Positions 12,268 to 27,300 of a DNA stretch of 64,000 nt are shown in pieces. Below the pieces are notes generated by a model, which had not been told where the DNA came from, did no database searches, and was given only the letters and a program-made list of their open reading frames with translations. The position numbers were made by a program, and so were the translations under genes. The DNA is from Motacilla alba alba (lineage: Eukaryota > Chordata > Aves > Passeriformes > Motacillidae), in assembly GCF_015832195.1 (NCBI RefSeq), contig NC_052028.1, positions 9,901,501 to 9,965,500 of the forward strand, written 5' to 3'. Positions within the stretch are counted from its first letter, which is position 1; the number at the start of each line of letters is the position of its first letter.

Positions 12268-15200
12268 ATGTTCTGATGAGTTTTACAGCTTGTAGAAGGA
12301 GAGAATTAATGCCAGGGATGCATTTTCCACTGAACTCCATAATTGTGCTGACCATGAGGATGCTCATCTTGTGTAGCTTCAGCTCAGCACCACAGGAACA
12401 CCTTCTCTAAGAACCCTTAGAATGGAGCCTTCATGTTCTCTGGTGGCTGAAATTCAACCAGTTGTTCAGGCAATTCATTCATGTACAGACAGGGTGGTAA
12501 ATGGAAGGCTTGGAAGACTAGCTGCCTGTGAAGTGAAATAATAATAAACCTCAGATTATTACAGTTTAATTTTTTTTTCCTCAATTAATTGCTTCTGGCC
12601 TACATTTGGCTGGTAGGATATGAGAGAGTATCAATTTTTTTATGTATCCCTAATTGTATGCTGATCATATTAATATCACAATAAGTGCAAAAGGGGGGTT
12701 TGGGTTATGCTTTTAAAAAAATTATCCTATCTGAATGGAAAGTCTGCCTGGAACTACTGGAATATTATCTAAGAGCACAAAAGTTGAATGAAAATTTTCA
12801 TGAATTTGTGGTTTGGTTACAATGGGATGAAATAGGACTGTTTTATCTGCTGTTAAAGTTGTGTGAGGAAAAAAATGCATTTTAAAGTAACTTTCAAAAT
12901 AATGTTAAGAAAACACAAGAAGTACATCATAAATTCAGTGCAAAGCGTTCCTGCTAACTTGACTGTTGACTGAAAATGAATGGATCTCTTCCAAAGCAAA
13001 TTGTTAGAATGGTTCCTGGAAAAACAAAATTAGATCATTTATGACCAAATAAACATCTCTGATAACAGATGAACAGTATTAACATAGAATTATAGAGTAA
13101 TATAATTAACTGTATTTTTTGCTGTTTGTAAGTGGCCTGCAGCCATTTGTAAGTCAAATTTGTTTGGGATTTTTCTGCAGTTAATATGTTAAGTGCAGAA
13201 TTTAGCTGATGCAGTTAAATGGACAAGCTGTTCTGTCTCACTGTGTGTATTTCAATAGCGCTAGAGGCAATTCAGGGATCTGTTCTCAACTAATTTCCAG
13301 AATTCAGTGGCAGCTCTTGAAGAGTGACTTAGCAGTCCAGTCTCATTCCTACAGATCATCATTACAGGCCCTCTTAAATCTTCCTCTGTTGGAACTGAGA
13401 ATGGAAGCTGCAGCTGAATAATTACGAAGTTGTTGTAAAAATACCTAGGAGGGGTGTATATATATAAAGTAGCTTTTAAAAAGTAAAATCTTGTTAGAGC
13501 CCATCAAGAAAGCTGAAATAATTTGCATGTTTTTCCAGTAGAATGTGTCACATAACTTCTAAGCATAACTTCTAAAAGTGTATTTATGTTGGCTTGCAAT
13601 TAAACTTGAAATGTTGATGTAGCTGCAGCCTGTGCTACATGCAAACCATAAAACAACCTTGGTGTGGGTTGTTCAAGGGGCAATTTAGAAAACTGCTAGT
13701 TGAGTATCAGCATATTGCTGCAAGCTCCATGGGATGTTGACTACTCCCAGAACAGGGCAGAACATAAATCTGAGGGTGCTTCAGAAATACAGAGAAGGCA
13801 GCAGCCTCTGGGCATCAGGAGTTACCATACCCAGGGTCAGTGTTTCTGGTTTAACACTTGTAAGGGCCTTTCAGATTTCCCTCTCTTGTAGTACTTCAAG
13901 ATTTTCTTTGCCATACACCTTTTCACTCAGGAAATGGCCACATGAGCAATAAAACTGATTTCTTCTTTGTGTGCACATATACAAATAGACCAATGAAGGA
14001 AAGCAGGCCCCATGTCTCATATCTGTATCTATATCCATATCTGTACCCAGATATCTTATGGCAATGGGCAATTTCAAGGTATTTCAGTGTTAAACTTGCA
14101 ACTTCAGCTCCCAATAAAGTAGAATTTTCCTACCTGAATTTCTTACCTTCTGTTGAGTGGTACCTTTGATCTGTGGTTTCACTGAGTTTCAGGAAGGAAA
14201 GGATCTTCCTGAGTCAGCAGTTGCAATTTTTTCCTAATGAGGGCAGTGTGTCATTTACCCTTTTATACTTGGAGAGCGCTTTGTTTCTCTGAACCTTGAC
14301 TTCATGCTGGCTTTCCTGGAGGAGCTGAGCCATGCCTTATTCTCTGTTATTCACAGCATTTAGACCTTCTTACTGCCTTTTGACATAAACAGAAGTAAAT
14401 TTAATTTGCTCATAAGTTCCAGCCAGGCAAAGTCTTCCTGGACAGGTGTGGGAGTTTGGAGGCACAAGTAACTCTGCCATATGATGGATAATAATGATTT
14501 TTTTAGCAGTAATGATTAGTGCTGCTTGAAAGTGATTTAACATGACTTGAAACTTTGTATATGTATCAAAGTTGTATGCAGATTGTGAAAGAACAAGTAA
14601 AATGATACACAACATTAAGTAGTAAGATGATAGTATTTGTTTTGGCTCATTCAAGTACTGTTAAGGATCTCCAAATAATTTTTGAAAACATGCTCATTTG
14701 CTGCATCCTCTGAGGGAGCAAAACTTGAAAGAAACAAAGCCATTTGAAATGTGTCAGGCACACATGACTGATATCTCTGTCTGCCAAAATTATTTGGCTT
14801 CATTTGACTTTCTGAAATAGGGCTTCTGCAGCAGTGTCTTACATAAGAGATGATTAATAGGATGAGGGAAATAAGGAGCTGGAAAAAAAATCAAAAATAA
14901 TTTCCTTCCCTTGTGTTATTACAGGGTTAAAAAATCCCAACATCCTACAACTGTTAGAAACCATTTCAAAGAAAGCTTTTTGCCCTGCAAACAGCTTCAT
15001 GAAAAGTGAGCATAAAAAGACACTGCCATTTTAGCAGCATCTTTTGAACAATAAGTCTCTCTTCTTGTACATTAAAACCTCATCACTTTCCCTTACAGTC
15101 TGGGAATTCTCTGTCTTTGAGGTAAGGCTGAATCTGTGCTTTTTTGATCTATTTCATGTTTAAAGATATTAACATATATTCAGGATAATGAAAACCATTT

Positions 15201-15494
15201 CAAATGCACAGAGCATCTTTGTTGTCATGAAAGGCTGATGTTAGCTTCCTGCTGAGGTCTGCAAAACCTGAGCTCTTGAATTTAACAGAGTCTTCCAGAC
15301 TTACATTGGGTTAGGAAGATTCTTCCTTGCTGTGTTGGGCTGCAGTGATTTTTTGGTTTTTATTGGTTTTTTGGAGGGATGTGGTTTACTTAGACATAAT
15401 GCTTATTTATTTTATTTTACTACACAGGGACTCAAAACATGATTCTGTGATATAAATTGTAAAGTTCTGAGGTCAAGGTCGTGTGCCTCCTACA

Positions 15495-15535
15495 TATTTG
15501 TTTATTTAGTTATTTATTTATTTAGTTATTTATTT
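15495..15535 (+). repeat. (TTTA)-rich simple repeat
   Basis: Imperfect TTTA/TTAG units: tatttgtttatttag, ttatttatttatttag, ttatttatttt. Confidence 0.9.
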
Positions 15536-18500
15536 TCAGCTGCTGGAGTTTGCATTTTTCTTTATCCTTGTCCCGTTGGAGTTACATAAAGAATTTTGTG
15601 TTTAAATCTCTGAGTATAACTTCATTCACAGACTGCTGAAAAAAATCCATGTTAGACCATAGATATGAAATCCCTTTTTTGAGCTCTGGTAAGTGATATA
15701 CCTGGAAATCTTCTCATTATATGATAAGGACCTCTTGTTTCAGTGAAGTTTCAATAGAATTTCCACCTTCTTCTGATCTTTTCAGCCATTAAATCTTCTT
15801 TTCATTAATTTTTAGAACCAAGTGGAATATATTCTTCTCTTTCTTTGTGGAAAGACTAAAACTTTTTTCTTAATCAAGTCATCTCTGACTGTGAATACAA
15901 AGCTTTCTTCCAAGTGTTCTAGCACACCAAAACATTCACATTTTTTTAAGGACAGCAGATGTCATCTCCAAGAAACAGCGTTTTATAAAAAATGCTACTT
16001 TCAATCAAAGTGTGTTTTTATAGAAGATTTTCAACTAGTCTAACAATGCATCACCTCAAGTGTGTCACTGATTACAGTTTGGATTTGAGGGGAAAGAGCT
16101 TACCCAAACTTTGAGGCAGCTTATAATATCCTTGCCATGTTTCCTGAGGACAGAATATATTTGACAACTGTTTGTCCTTATTAATTTAATCAAAAATTCC
16201 TTCCTAGGAAATTACCAGGGTAAAAACACTGACAAAGGCAACTAATGCAAAAGTCTATTAGCTTTGTTTCTTCAGGGAAACATTTCATAGACAGAACTTA
16301 TGCTCTCAAGAGGGAGAAAAACCATTATGAGAGGAATTTCATTATTACTGAAAAGAACATAAGAGGTGTGTGCATGACGGAGAAGGATGGGATCACTCGT
16401 TTGAAGCCTCTCAATGCACTGGTGACTTTAGCATTTCAGCAAAATGCCAGGAAAGATGCATGATCTGAACCCTGGTGTCTTTATTACTGCAGCATATTAT
16501 CCTGGCATATTCTGTACTAAGTGCCATTGAGCAGAGCCAACATTTTGGAGGAGAATTCTTCTTTCTCAATTTTTTTTTCCTTAACATTGTCTCACCACTT
16601 GGTTCATTCTTCTCACCCTGATCTTGCTTTGAAATTGTCATTCTTAGACGTCATCTGTTGCTTCCTGTTTCTTTTACAGCCTTGTTAGCATTAGTTAAGC
16701 AATGCTCATTGCCATTTAAGCAACTGAGGAAAAACTTAAAGACTTGCATCTGATGATCAGATTGTCTTAAAAGTGAAAATTCAGTACCATTCAGGCCTTG
16801 TTCCATTACTCTTAGGGAGTTTGTCTTGCTGTTATAGGTAAAAAAAATGATTTATGAAGACAAATCAGGTGTGCATCATTCTCCTAGTTTGCAAAAAGGG
16901 CTGCATATCACATTATATAAGTCAAAGAAGTGTGAGAATATTAATAACTCTGTCAGTCAGTGTTTCATTTCAAGCCATGTTTTGCCTCTAATCTTAAAGC
17001 AGAGTAGTAATCCCCAATTTTAAAATACTGTTGCTCACCAATCCATTCCAAAGTGCCTTTTGCTGTATTATTCCTTTTTTTAAATCAGGAGAAACTGAAG
17101 CAAAAGTAAAATTAACTGTCTGAGCCCTATTCAGCTTCCTCCCTGATGCCATTAGACTCTGCTCATGATTACAGCTCTTTGTTCAAAAGTGTTTGTATTA
17201 AGACAGTCATCTTCTCTTGGACTCACACCACAGCCGTGGTCATCTCTAATTCTGTCCTTTCTGACTGCAGAGATGTGGGACAAGTGGATTTTGCTTCACT
17301 GCCACAAATGAGCCACAGGCTTCACGACCATATGCAGGGAGCCTTATTCTACTCTGAAAGCAACTTTAGCCTGAAATAATTCCAGAAGCCTTTCTAGCCT
17401 TGCCCTTGGATTGTGCAGGATTCTGTGGAGAAAGCTGGTGTTGTTGAGATGAATAAACCTCTGAGGGAGCAGAGAGGACATTGACACCTGACACAAGTGT
17501 GCAGTGATGCTGATGGCAGCTGTGACATGTGCCTGCTCTATAGGGTTTGGCACCAAAGAAAGGACCTTTTTTAAGGTGAAGGTAAATTTTACCTCTTAGA
17601 AGGAGCTGAGGCTAGGACGGACTCTCACAGGGAATGATAGCTGGGTTAAGTATCTCATATTTAATATCCTAATCACCATCCTACAGTTTCAGCTCCTAAA
17701 GAGATGCAGGTTCATCCTGCCTCTGGTACTGTCCCCATGCATCTGGAATGGTTTGGTGCCCAGTCCAACTCAGGTGTGTGTGACTGGTAGAGGGAACACA
17801 AGTAGTCAAAATATGTTCCTTAAACACACTCACAATTTTAATTTCTTTCAGCTCATTGCACACTGTAAAAGCCTTTAAGATTTCCATGGAGAGATCTGGG
17901 GTTCTGTGGTCAGCCTATCATGATAATTTGGGTTGTAACTTTTTTTTTAATTGCCCTTTGTCAAAGGAAGAGGGGAGTGCCTTAGACATCCCCTCTCTGT
18001 CTTGCCAAGCTCTCATACAAGTCCTTTAGTTTTGTCCAAACCTAACAGGCTGTCTCCATTGTGTAAGAGAGAGAGGGTTTTTGCACTGTGGGGATGTGAT
18101 TAGTACAAGCACTTCTGCTCCTGGGTGCCATTTAATGGGAAAAGGAGAAGCAGGTGCCCCATCTTGCTCAAACCAAGGTCTTTGCACATCACACTGACAT
18201 CCACACATTGGTTTCCTCAGATTTGTGTACAGCCTGCAGGCAAAAAAGTCTCTATGGTCCCATGTGCTCTGAAAGGTTATGTCTAGAATGGTTATTATTT
18301 TTTTCTGCTTTCTTTCCAGCTTTTAACACCATGGTGTTTCTGCACATCTTGACTCCCGAAGTGTAACTGTTGATTCTGTGCTCAAGTAAATGTGCCCAAG
18401 TTGCCAAGCATTCATTTCATGAGTAATACTCAAGTGCTCTATGAATGCTGATTAAAAAAACACCAACAAATCCACAGCTGTGGATCAGATCTTTTCCTGA

Positions 18501-21280
18501 TGTAAACTGATGTCACTCAGAAAACATATAATTCAGAATATTTCTGCTGGGAAGTCAACATGGGTTGAACTTAATAGCTGGAGGTTGGGAGACACAATTA
18601 CATGGAACCACTAGACACTTTTGTAAAGGCACTTTTAAAACACTCTCCAGTTGAATTTGAAGGATGTTTGTGGCAAATCTTTTGAAAGGGTCATTGACTG
18701 TACAAGGATGAAAGTTGTGGGCAATCAAGTTCTGTAATTTGTTTCTGCCTACTGAGGAAAAAGGGCATTTGTTTCTACAGAAGTTTTTGACTTCTCATTG
18801 TTTTGATTTTTATTTAACATACAAACTTTAAAAGGAATCATTTTATTTCGGAACAAACACACATAAAGATATGACAGAAGACTATTTGGCATAAAATAAA
18901 TTACCAAGAATGCACACAGTCTCAGAATTTCTGCTTGTGAAGTACATGGCACTGTTTAGAACCTGAGCTTCAGTGTTCGTTTTAAACCAGTGATTTTACT
19001 TTACTGTATTTGATGGAATGTTTATAAATTTTAAGTAGACATTCATAGGTGATGAGAAAGAACATGTTCTCTCTGATTAATTGGCTGAAGATGGGGTTAA
19101 AAAACAAGTCTGGGGTGAAGGGGGAGCAAATAACTTGCTTAGCAAGTTGTTGCCAAGCTGTGACCTACACAGCTGTTTGTTTGAGAACTTTTGCCCATAC
19201 TCTAATTTCAGAGATGATAAATGTGAAGCAATTAGCACTGATTCATGCTTGTAACTGCTACTTGAGAGTTCAGTTGAGGAACTGTGCCTTTGTATGATTT
19301 TGTGTAAGTGGTGCTTCAGCATATTTAATAAGGTCAGTTATAATACATGTTTGAAAACTGCATAAATGCAATCAGGAAAACATTTTTGATTGCATGAATA
19401 ATAGTTGTTGCATATGCTTAAAATGCAGTAAATTATAATGGGATATAAATTGAGCTCTAGAGACATTTTTACATTATTAAACTTAAAATCTCATGTATTT
19501 TGACTAAGTGTTCTGATTAAGCAGACATTTGAAGAAAGTGAGGAGGGAATTCCCCGTTGCTGAAGAAAAGGCAGTTGCAGATGTCACAGAACAGATTTCT
19601 AACCTGAGCTGATGACACAGACTAGGATGAATGGGTTTTGTGCAGCTAAAATGTAGGTTGTGCTTACCTAAACTATTTTATGAAGAGGTTTTAAATCAAA
19701 GTACAATAGGGCTGGCAAGACCTTTAAGTTATTTAAGTTATTTTGCTGACCCTTTTGCTCCAATACCTGTGCTTTTCCCAGCAAATATTTATTGAGTCTG
19801 TTAAAACACTAAATATTTCTACTGTTTGTTGTTCCACAGCTTGCACATGAGCTTTGTTCCTCTTGACTTAAATAAGATTTTCTAGTCTCTCGTCAGAATA
19901 TTTCTGGTGGAATTTGATGTGATTGTTTCTTGTCGTATTTAAAGAATATAAAGAATACTTCCCTCTGTATTAATCTTTTGGGGACTGTTTCTTATCTTAC
20001 CTGCAGACTGCCTGTGTTAAAGGTTGAGAGGGCACAGTATCCAATTTTCTCCATTTCCAAAGCCACTGTGAGTTTCTCTCACTGCTGTTCCTTTAGTGCC
20101 TCTTTCCATGATACTGATATTTCCATGATATTCCCCAGCTTTCACTCCTGGGGCAATTTCAAAGGGCCATTGAAGAGTTCAGTGTCCATGAACAAGTTAG
20201 AATTTCTGGTTTCTGTTTCACATAAATTTCCTTCCACTTAAACCTGCCTGTTAATTGTGTTCCCCATATCCTTTGGTTGTGCAGAATAAATGGGAAATTT
20301 ATGTAAAAACTGTTTCTAGTTGTTCTGCTGCATTAAAAAAAAAATCGAAAGAAAAGACAGCACTGAAGTTTCTTGAGTCTCAATGAATTTTGGGGAAAAA
20401 AGTCTGTAGGACTTGAAGGACCAGTGTGTTAGGGGAGAAGAATGTAGGGATGAGGATGATGAATGTGATTTCATAGACGGATGAGAGTTTAAGGAACTCT
20501 GGAGAGCAATTGGCTTTGTGCTTAGCCTCTAAAGAGAGGAAAATTGCATTGACTGAGACTGAAGCTCCCTTGGGTTTCTCATTCAATTCCACCCTTGTAC
20601 TCCCTGGGCCAATAAACAGATAAAGAAGAACTAATAAAAAAAAGAATCAGGTTAAAGAGAGAATCTGTAGCTGCTGGTGCAGCTGCAGTTAAATCCTTTC
20701 CCTGCATCACAGATTGCTCCCAAATAAAATCATTCACTCTAAGGCTATTGAAAAGACAAAAGCTTCTGCTTTTTAATCGTTGCCTGCTGAAGGCTTTGAC
20801 CTTTGGCTGTGCTGAGGCAGGAGGACTGTGAAGAAAAATGCAGATTAGAAATAAGTCTGCCTTCATTTTGAGGTGTGTTCCCTTCCTCAGTGCAAGAGGG
20901 AGCTGCCAGCAGGTTTCTTAGAGTCACTCAGGTGGCTCCAGGTCTCTTTACAGCCACCACAGGTTACAGATGGTCATGGCAGTTCTTCAGGTGCTGGTTC
21001 TCTTCCTAAAGGCCTCCTCTGCCCTCGGTTAGCAGAACTGTACCTTCCCTGCCCTCTCTGTAAAACATGAGGAGATCTGACTTAATTTCTGGTTGTTTGC
21101 ATTTACCCAATTATGACTCTGATCCACTTTCTGCCCCTTACTGACTTAAAAACATATATTGTCTTAAGAAAAAAAAAAAAACAACCCCTATTGCAAACTG
21201 GCAGTTGTACACATATATGTAAGGGCAAATAAAGCTTTGTATTTTGCTATTTTTTAAAAATTCTTACATTAAATTGCATG

Positions 21281-21308
21281 ACTTAGCTTGCTTTACTTAG
21301 CTTGCTTT
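21281..21308 (+). repeat. 14-bp tandem duplication
   Basis: acttagcttgcttt is repeated twice head to tail without mismatch. Confidence 0.95.
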
Positions 21309-24300
21309 ATTTTCCCATCCTGTGGTATGATGCAAAGCAAAATGTAACAGAAGAGAGTTAATTAAAATGGAAACCTTTAAGTTGGAATGAGTTTTGAGTC
21401 AGGCTTCTAAATGTTGCAGTGTGTGTTTGGTACACCAGTTCCCGGGGGTACGTGCAGCACACTTCATTCTGTGGACAGCTTAAATGTTATGAGGTCTGGC
21501 AGTTCTTTATTTCACTGCTGATTAGATGACCTATGAGCAGTGTAGCATGTCACCCTTGCATTGGAGAAGAATTGGCACTGCCCGTGGAGTTGGATTCAAT
21601 TGTTGGGATGTATGAATGTCTGCTTCCAAATACTTGACAGAGATAAATAAAGTGCAGGGTTTCTTAAAGAGATTCAATGGCAAGATGGCAGATGCTGTTT
21701 TCTTTGTCTCTTTTTTTCTTGGGGGGAAGTTCCATTTTCAGAGTAACAAACATCATAAATGCTTGGGGACAGCTGACGTAGGATTCTGAGAATTGGGTTC
21801 ATCCCGTGGGCCTGCTGTTACATATAAGTTGCACTTTAGCTCAACAGTAGGAAGGTGTTTAGTTTGGGGTTTTTTAATTTCCTGTTAACATTTTATTGCA
21901 AGTTTGGGTGTGATGTTACTTTTGGGAAGGTTTGTTCTCGTGCAAATGTGTCCTCAGATTGAAAACCCTCCGAGGAAGAAATGAGAGAATCAGCACCTTC
22001 AACAAAACAGTCCTCAAAGCCCCTCTGAAAACCCAACTCGCTTTTCAAACTCTGTTCCAGCTGTACTGAATTTTTAAACCTACAAGACAGTCATGCTATT
22101 CAGTGCTTTTATAGAATAAAAAGAAAACCCCACCACTACCAAAAATAGAAACTATTGATATGTCAAAAAAGTGTTAATGTAAACCACCTACGTGTACTTC
22201 ATTTGGTCTGTTTGAATTCTCACTTTTCCCCTACTCCCCCACCATTTTCAAAGAGTTACAGGGTATGTGTCTATTCCTTTGCAACTCAAGTCGTGATGTG
22301 GCTGAGAAAAAGAGGATGGACAAGCACATCTTTCTGAAATGGACCTAGTGGGCCAGTTTCCCATAGAGTTTTGTGCTCACCTAATAATGGGAGTGTTCAT
22401 TTTAAACACCATTTCCTCTACAAGAATTCTTACATATATCTTCTTGAAGATTCCCAAGTGAGTTAAGTTTCTGTAACCTTCCTTTGAGACCAGCTGGCTT
22501 GTGAGAGAATTTTTTCTGACTACAGTTCCAGAATCAATACCTGAAAAAGCAGTCCTGTATTTTCCTGTTCTGTGGACTTTGAGGTCATTTAGTTCTTTCT
22601 GTGGTAATACTGAATGCCTATTAAATTGGAGTTCAAGGTAGCTAGATAAGAGGCAGGAGATAAAGGAAAAATGTGTTTTAAATGCTTGATCTACCCTTGC
22701 AAATTTTTTTTAAAAAGATCTGCAGAGGCATAACACATTCTGATTGGTGGGTGTCTGTAGGAAGCAAATGGAAGGAAACCCTTTTCATCACTTGCAGATA
22801 AATTTAGCTACAACATAGAAACATACTGTAGGGGGGGAAGAGAGAATGTATGTTGAGGAGTTGAGGCTATTAGGGAAAAAAATCATTCTAATCTAAAGAG
22901 TACAAAGGAAAGACAGTTTTGTGAAGGTTTCCAACATTAGGTTACACATTTCATTTCTCTTATTGGTATGGCATGTAGGGAGTGTATTAAATAAAACATA
23001 TCTTATTATGGATTTTAACTGTTAGGTAAGAAAAAGGATTATTTTTCATATGGGTCAACATACAGAATTATTTCTGGTTTTGCTAACAGCTCAAATGTCT
23101 TCTATAAGAGTTTTGCCATCAAAATTTGCTGCATATATAAATAGAAAAGGCCTACATGGAAGATTGAATCCAAGTGATTAAATGGGAAATTGTCTTGCCT
23201 TTTCTAATAATGGAAGAAGCTAGAAGCTTCAGAAAATGAGGGGAAAAATCAGGTTTTAACTCCTTTTATAACTAACTGCCTTTCTAAACTTTATCTTTGC
23301 TATTTACGTTTCCCTCTTGAAAACCACAAGTTCATTTAACCCAAAACCTTTTCATGGGAAGGTATCTGTTTCCATGGCACTGTTATCAGAACAGGATGGG
23401 ATTTCATCTCAAGCTGCGTTGAGGAAGACAGGTGAGAGAGGAGCAATGATTGGTATCAGCTCAGATATTTCTTGTCTACCTGCAGTCCTTCCTCTGACTC
23501 ATTAGATAAAGGATTCAGGCTGTTTCACCAGAACCTTCTCAGTGGAAGTTCAAGGCTAGGCAGTTCCATGCTTTTTATTTTGTGTGTGTAAATCTGCCTC
23601 TCTGCAGCCACCAGGCTGTGGTGATGGTCCAGTCAAGATGTTTGTCTGCTCCACACCAACAGCTGCATCTGCTGCAGGGGAGAGAACAGGTGGGGCTGGA
23701 GGAGCAGAGCTGCCCACGCAAACATTGCTGTAGAGAGAAACCTCTCTCAAGTTGGGCCCTAAATGCCAAATATATTTCTTCTTGCGAAGAACTGAACCCA
23801 ACACTGCTGCCCTTGCAGTAATAAATTGCTTCCTAAATTTGGTCCCCTTTGTCTCGGAGCTTCTCAAGACTGAATGGCTCTCAGAGATAGACTGATGAAT
23901 TTTTGTTTAAATGTATTCTTCCTCTAGCCATTTTATTCTAGTGAATTTTAATGTGAGTACAGAAATACTTACTGTGAATCTAGAAATATGTTTTTTTTTC
24001 TCTTCTCATTTTGTCAAAGTCTTATTTAATGTGGGCTTTTGTTGGAAATAGAAACTATTTAGTTATTAACTAGAAATGTCAAAGGAAGAAAATCACAGTG
24101 TTGAAAAAAACCAGTCCGCTTTGGACCTTTAGGAGTAAAAACAGGCTTTAAAGATCTGAAATGCTGTCCCAATGTTTTTCAGCCATTTTTGCTCTTCAGA
24201 AAATTCTTAATACCCTCCTCTTATCATTTGCTACAGTTTTTTCATCTCCATTATGAAAGCTCATGGAGGCCAAGGGATGAGTGATTTCGCAAGAAGGTCG

Positions 24301-27300
24301 TCCATCAAGTTGTTCTTCACTCTCTGTAATTAAGCTAAGAGCACAGTGGGAGGCTCATCTTCATACTCTGACCTTCCTGCAAGAAGGGAGGTTATGAAAT
24401 AGCAAAGCAAAGTTTCTTCCCCAGTGTAATCAAATCTCTGAGATGAGGTTTATGTACCTGCAGCTTCTTACCAGGACACGAGACAGAGCCCTCAACTGGC
24501 AGGCTCTTGTCCTTGTAATAAGATGAATACATAAAAAGTCACCTTTTGGCAGACAGATACATTCCAGTGATATTTTTTATTTAGGATTTTGCTATCTCTC
24601 ATTAGTAAAACCCATTAAATTGGGTAAGAAGGTTTCCTGAAGATGGAGTGGGGAGGCGACATGAGGAGCTTCAGAGAATGGAACTAAACCCAGATTAGTA
24701 AAGAACCAACAAATAGGTAAAGAGTATAATAATGAAGTGCATAGGCAAGACTGAGCAGGAGAAAATGGGTATACAACTGTGGCTGTCAATAGTCAATAGA
24801 AACTGGGAAAGTAAAACCCATATAGAAAGTAAGACATGGAGAGCCTTCTATAAACATCCAGCCAGTATGTGTGGAAAAAGCAATTCAAGAAACACAGGCA
24901 GGTTATTAGATAAGACACAGTGGTGGCAGTGGGAAGCAAGTGAAGCAGAAGAAATGCAGAGCAACAGATTTAGAATTTCAAGGTTAGATATAACTCCATA
25001 ATTACAGTGTAAATGGGGTTGCTCTGACTAAGTTGGTTTCTGGTTTACCCATCTTCCATAGTGAATTAAATTGTACTTCTTAAACATTTTCACATCTAAG
25101 GGCATATTATATGGTCCTTCCTTGAATTGTGTGCACTGAACCACGCAGTGCATTGTCCTTCAGGGTCTTCAAAGTAATCAGAATCAAATCCTTGTGACTA
25201 GAACCTAATGATGACAAGTTTCTGAAGGAGTAAAAAAGCAGATAGTGCTGGGGTAACAACCACATGACTCAGTGAATACAACAGAAATCCTTTTCTGCCA
25301 GCAGAGAGGATGTTTGCTGGTCTGATGTATCTCCCAGTGCACTGTGTGTTCTCTGGCTCTGTGTTTCAGCTGTGTCTGGGGTCCCTGACCCTCATCTTAC
25401 TCATGCTGCAGTGATGTACAGGAGTCTCGCTCTGCCTTGGTGTGTCTGCATTCTGAAATGTAGTTGTCTGATGTTTGACTCTTTTATGCTTTGCAGAGAT
25501 GGAAATCTACTGCTAACAATTACCTTGTTAAGATTTAGGGATACAGAGCTGTGGAGGATTTTTGTACAAGGTTATTTTTTGTGAGGTTATAACACACTTT
25601 AATAGGTTGCAATTGTTTTAACCAGAGGCTGTAAATATTAGAGAGAATTACATATGCTGTAACTGTTGCAGGCTGTTAAACAAAATTATAGGAGGAAGAG
25701 GGTGTAGGAGAATGCCTCCATGGGAGATGCATATTCTGGGTAAACAGCCCAATGGGAGCACAGGACTGGGATGTGTGGGTTGTTTCCTCAGCTGTGGTGT
25801 TGGGCCTGCTGGGTGACCTTGTCAAAAGTGTTCCCAACTTTGTACCTTTGCACCTTCTCTGTGCAGCTATAACAGCTTCACTTGCCCTGCAGTTCCTGCC
25901 TAGGGCTGAACACACTGTCCTGCTGCTGCCCAGTCAGGTCACTGTTCCTGGGGCCTTGACCTGCTGTCCTGCTGGCATTTTCTTTGCCCAACAGTTGTTG
26001 CTGAGAAAATCAGGTTGTTATTTTTTCTTTTTTTAAGACAAATGATGCTAGATGTGTCCCAGTTTGCAAATTGGTAGACAACAAGTCACTACTTATTTTT
26101 AGTAAAGGTCTGGATCTGCAACTTAGGTGCCAACATACATAGACAAACACCTATCAGGATTTCAAAACTCAGCCTATATTTCCAAACAGTCCCAGAAGCT
26201 TTCACCATCTGTTTCCAGTTCCCTACCCATTTATTAACTCCAGTTCATTAATTCGGTTTTATTTAAGAAATTGATGCAAGTTTGGCAGTGTTGTTCTCTT
26301 TTTGGATTGTAATAATTAAATGTATGCATCTCTTAGTACCTAACATTCATTTTAAAAATTGTGCCCAAATAAAACAGATTTCTGATGCAATGCTTAGGGG
26401 CAAGAAACTGAGGGGGCAGAACTGAAAACAAAGCATTCTAAGGCCATAAAGCACAAAAGGAATTGTACAAAATACATATTTAGCATGTTTGTTCTGAAAT
26501 ATTTTATTGAATAAATGTCAAGAAAGCAGATAGTAGATAGATTCCAGAACCCATTGTCTTCCCTCCCATTATTTTCCTACCCTTTTTTTTTACTTTTCTT
26601 TTTGGAAGAAAAAGTCATGTCCTGTATATAAATATCTGAAACAGCTTTCATAACAAGAATGGACAGATTGATAGAAGGTGCATTCCTTGGAGAATATCTG
26701 ACTGGTTTTCCCTTGCAGCTGTTAGCAATATTTGTCACTCAGATGATAAAGCTGTTCACTGGCAGTTGGTCCAGAATACTTGACACTATTTTAATAAACA
26801 TTGCATATTTCCCCTGTGTTGAAGTGAACTGCTTTTATGTGATGGGAGAGGTATTTGTTCCGGGCACAGGAAGGGCCCCTGACAGTGGTGCCAAGGTGCC
26901 ACTTAGATTAATACAGTGATGGACATCCAAGCCAGTCTGAATCACTTTAAAGAAGCCAAAGCACTTACTTCTCTGAGGATTGGCTGCTTATTCCTATTGA
27001 TGAAGTATAAACAAAATAAACATTAAAAAAAAAGTGAAAAATTATTATATTAATTTTTGTTTTAGATTTCTCATAGGGTTCCAAAAGGAAAAAAAAAATT
27101 ATAGCAAAAGAAAAAACCTGAGATTTGGCATGGCTTTCTTGCCAAGTGGAATATTAATAAAAGGAGGTGAATAGCATTGAAATCAAGTCTTCATCTTTAA
27201 TCTCTGGAAATGGCATGTCCTTTATTTCTTGTATTGCACTTACCCTGAAGCCTAATTATAAATATAAACCCATATGCTTCTATAGCCTCTGTCTAGGCAC

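Noticed and set aside
17000..17130. Possible ancient MIR-like SINE remnant (aatccccaattttaaa, gagaaactgaagca)
   Set aside because: Only short words match the MIR 3' region and the core is not recognisable. A profile search with MIR/CORE-SINE models would be needed to support it.
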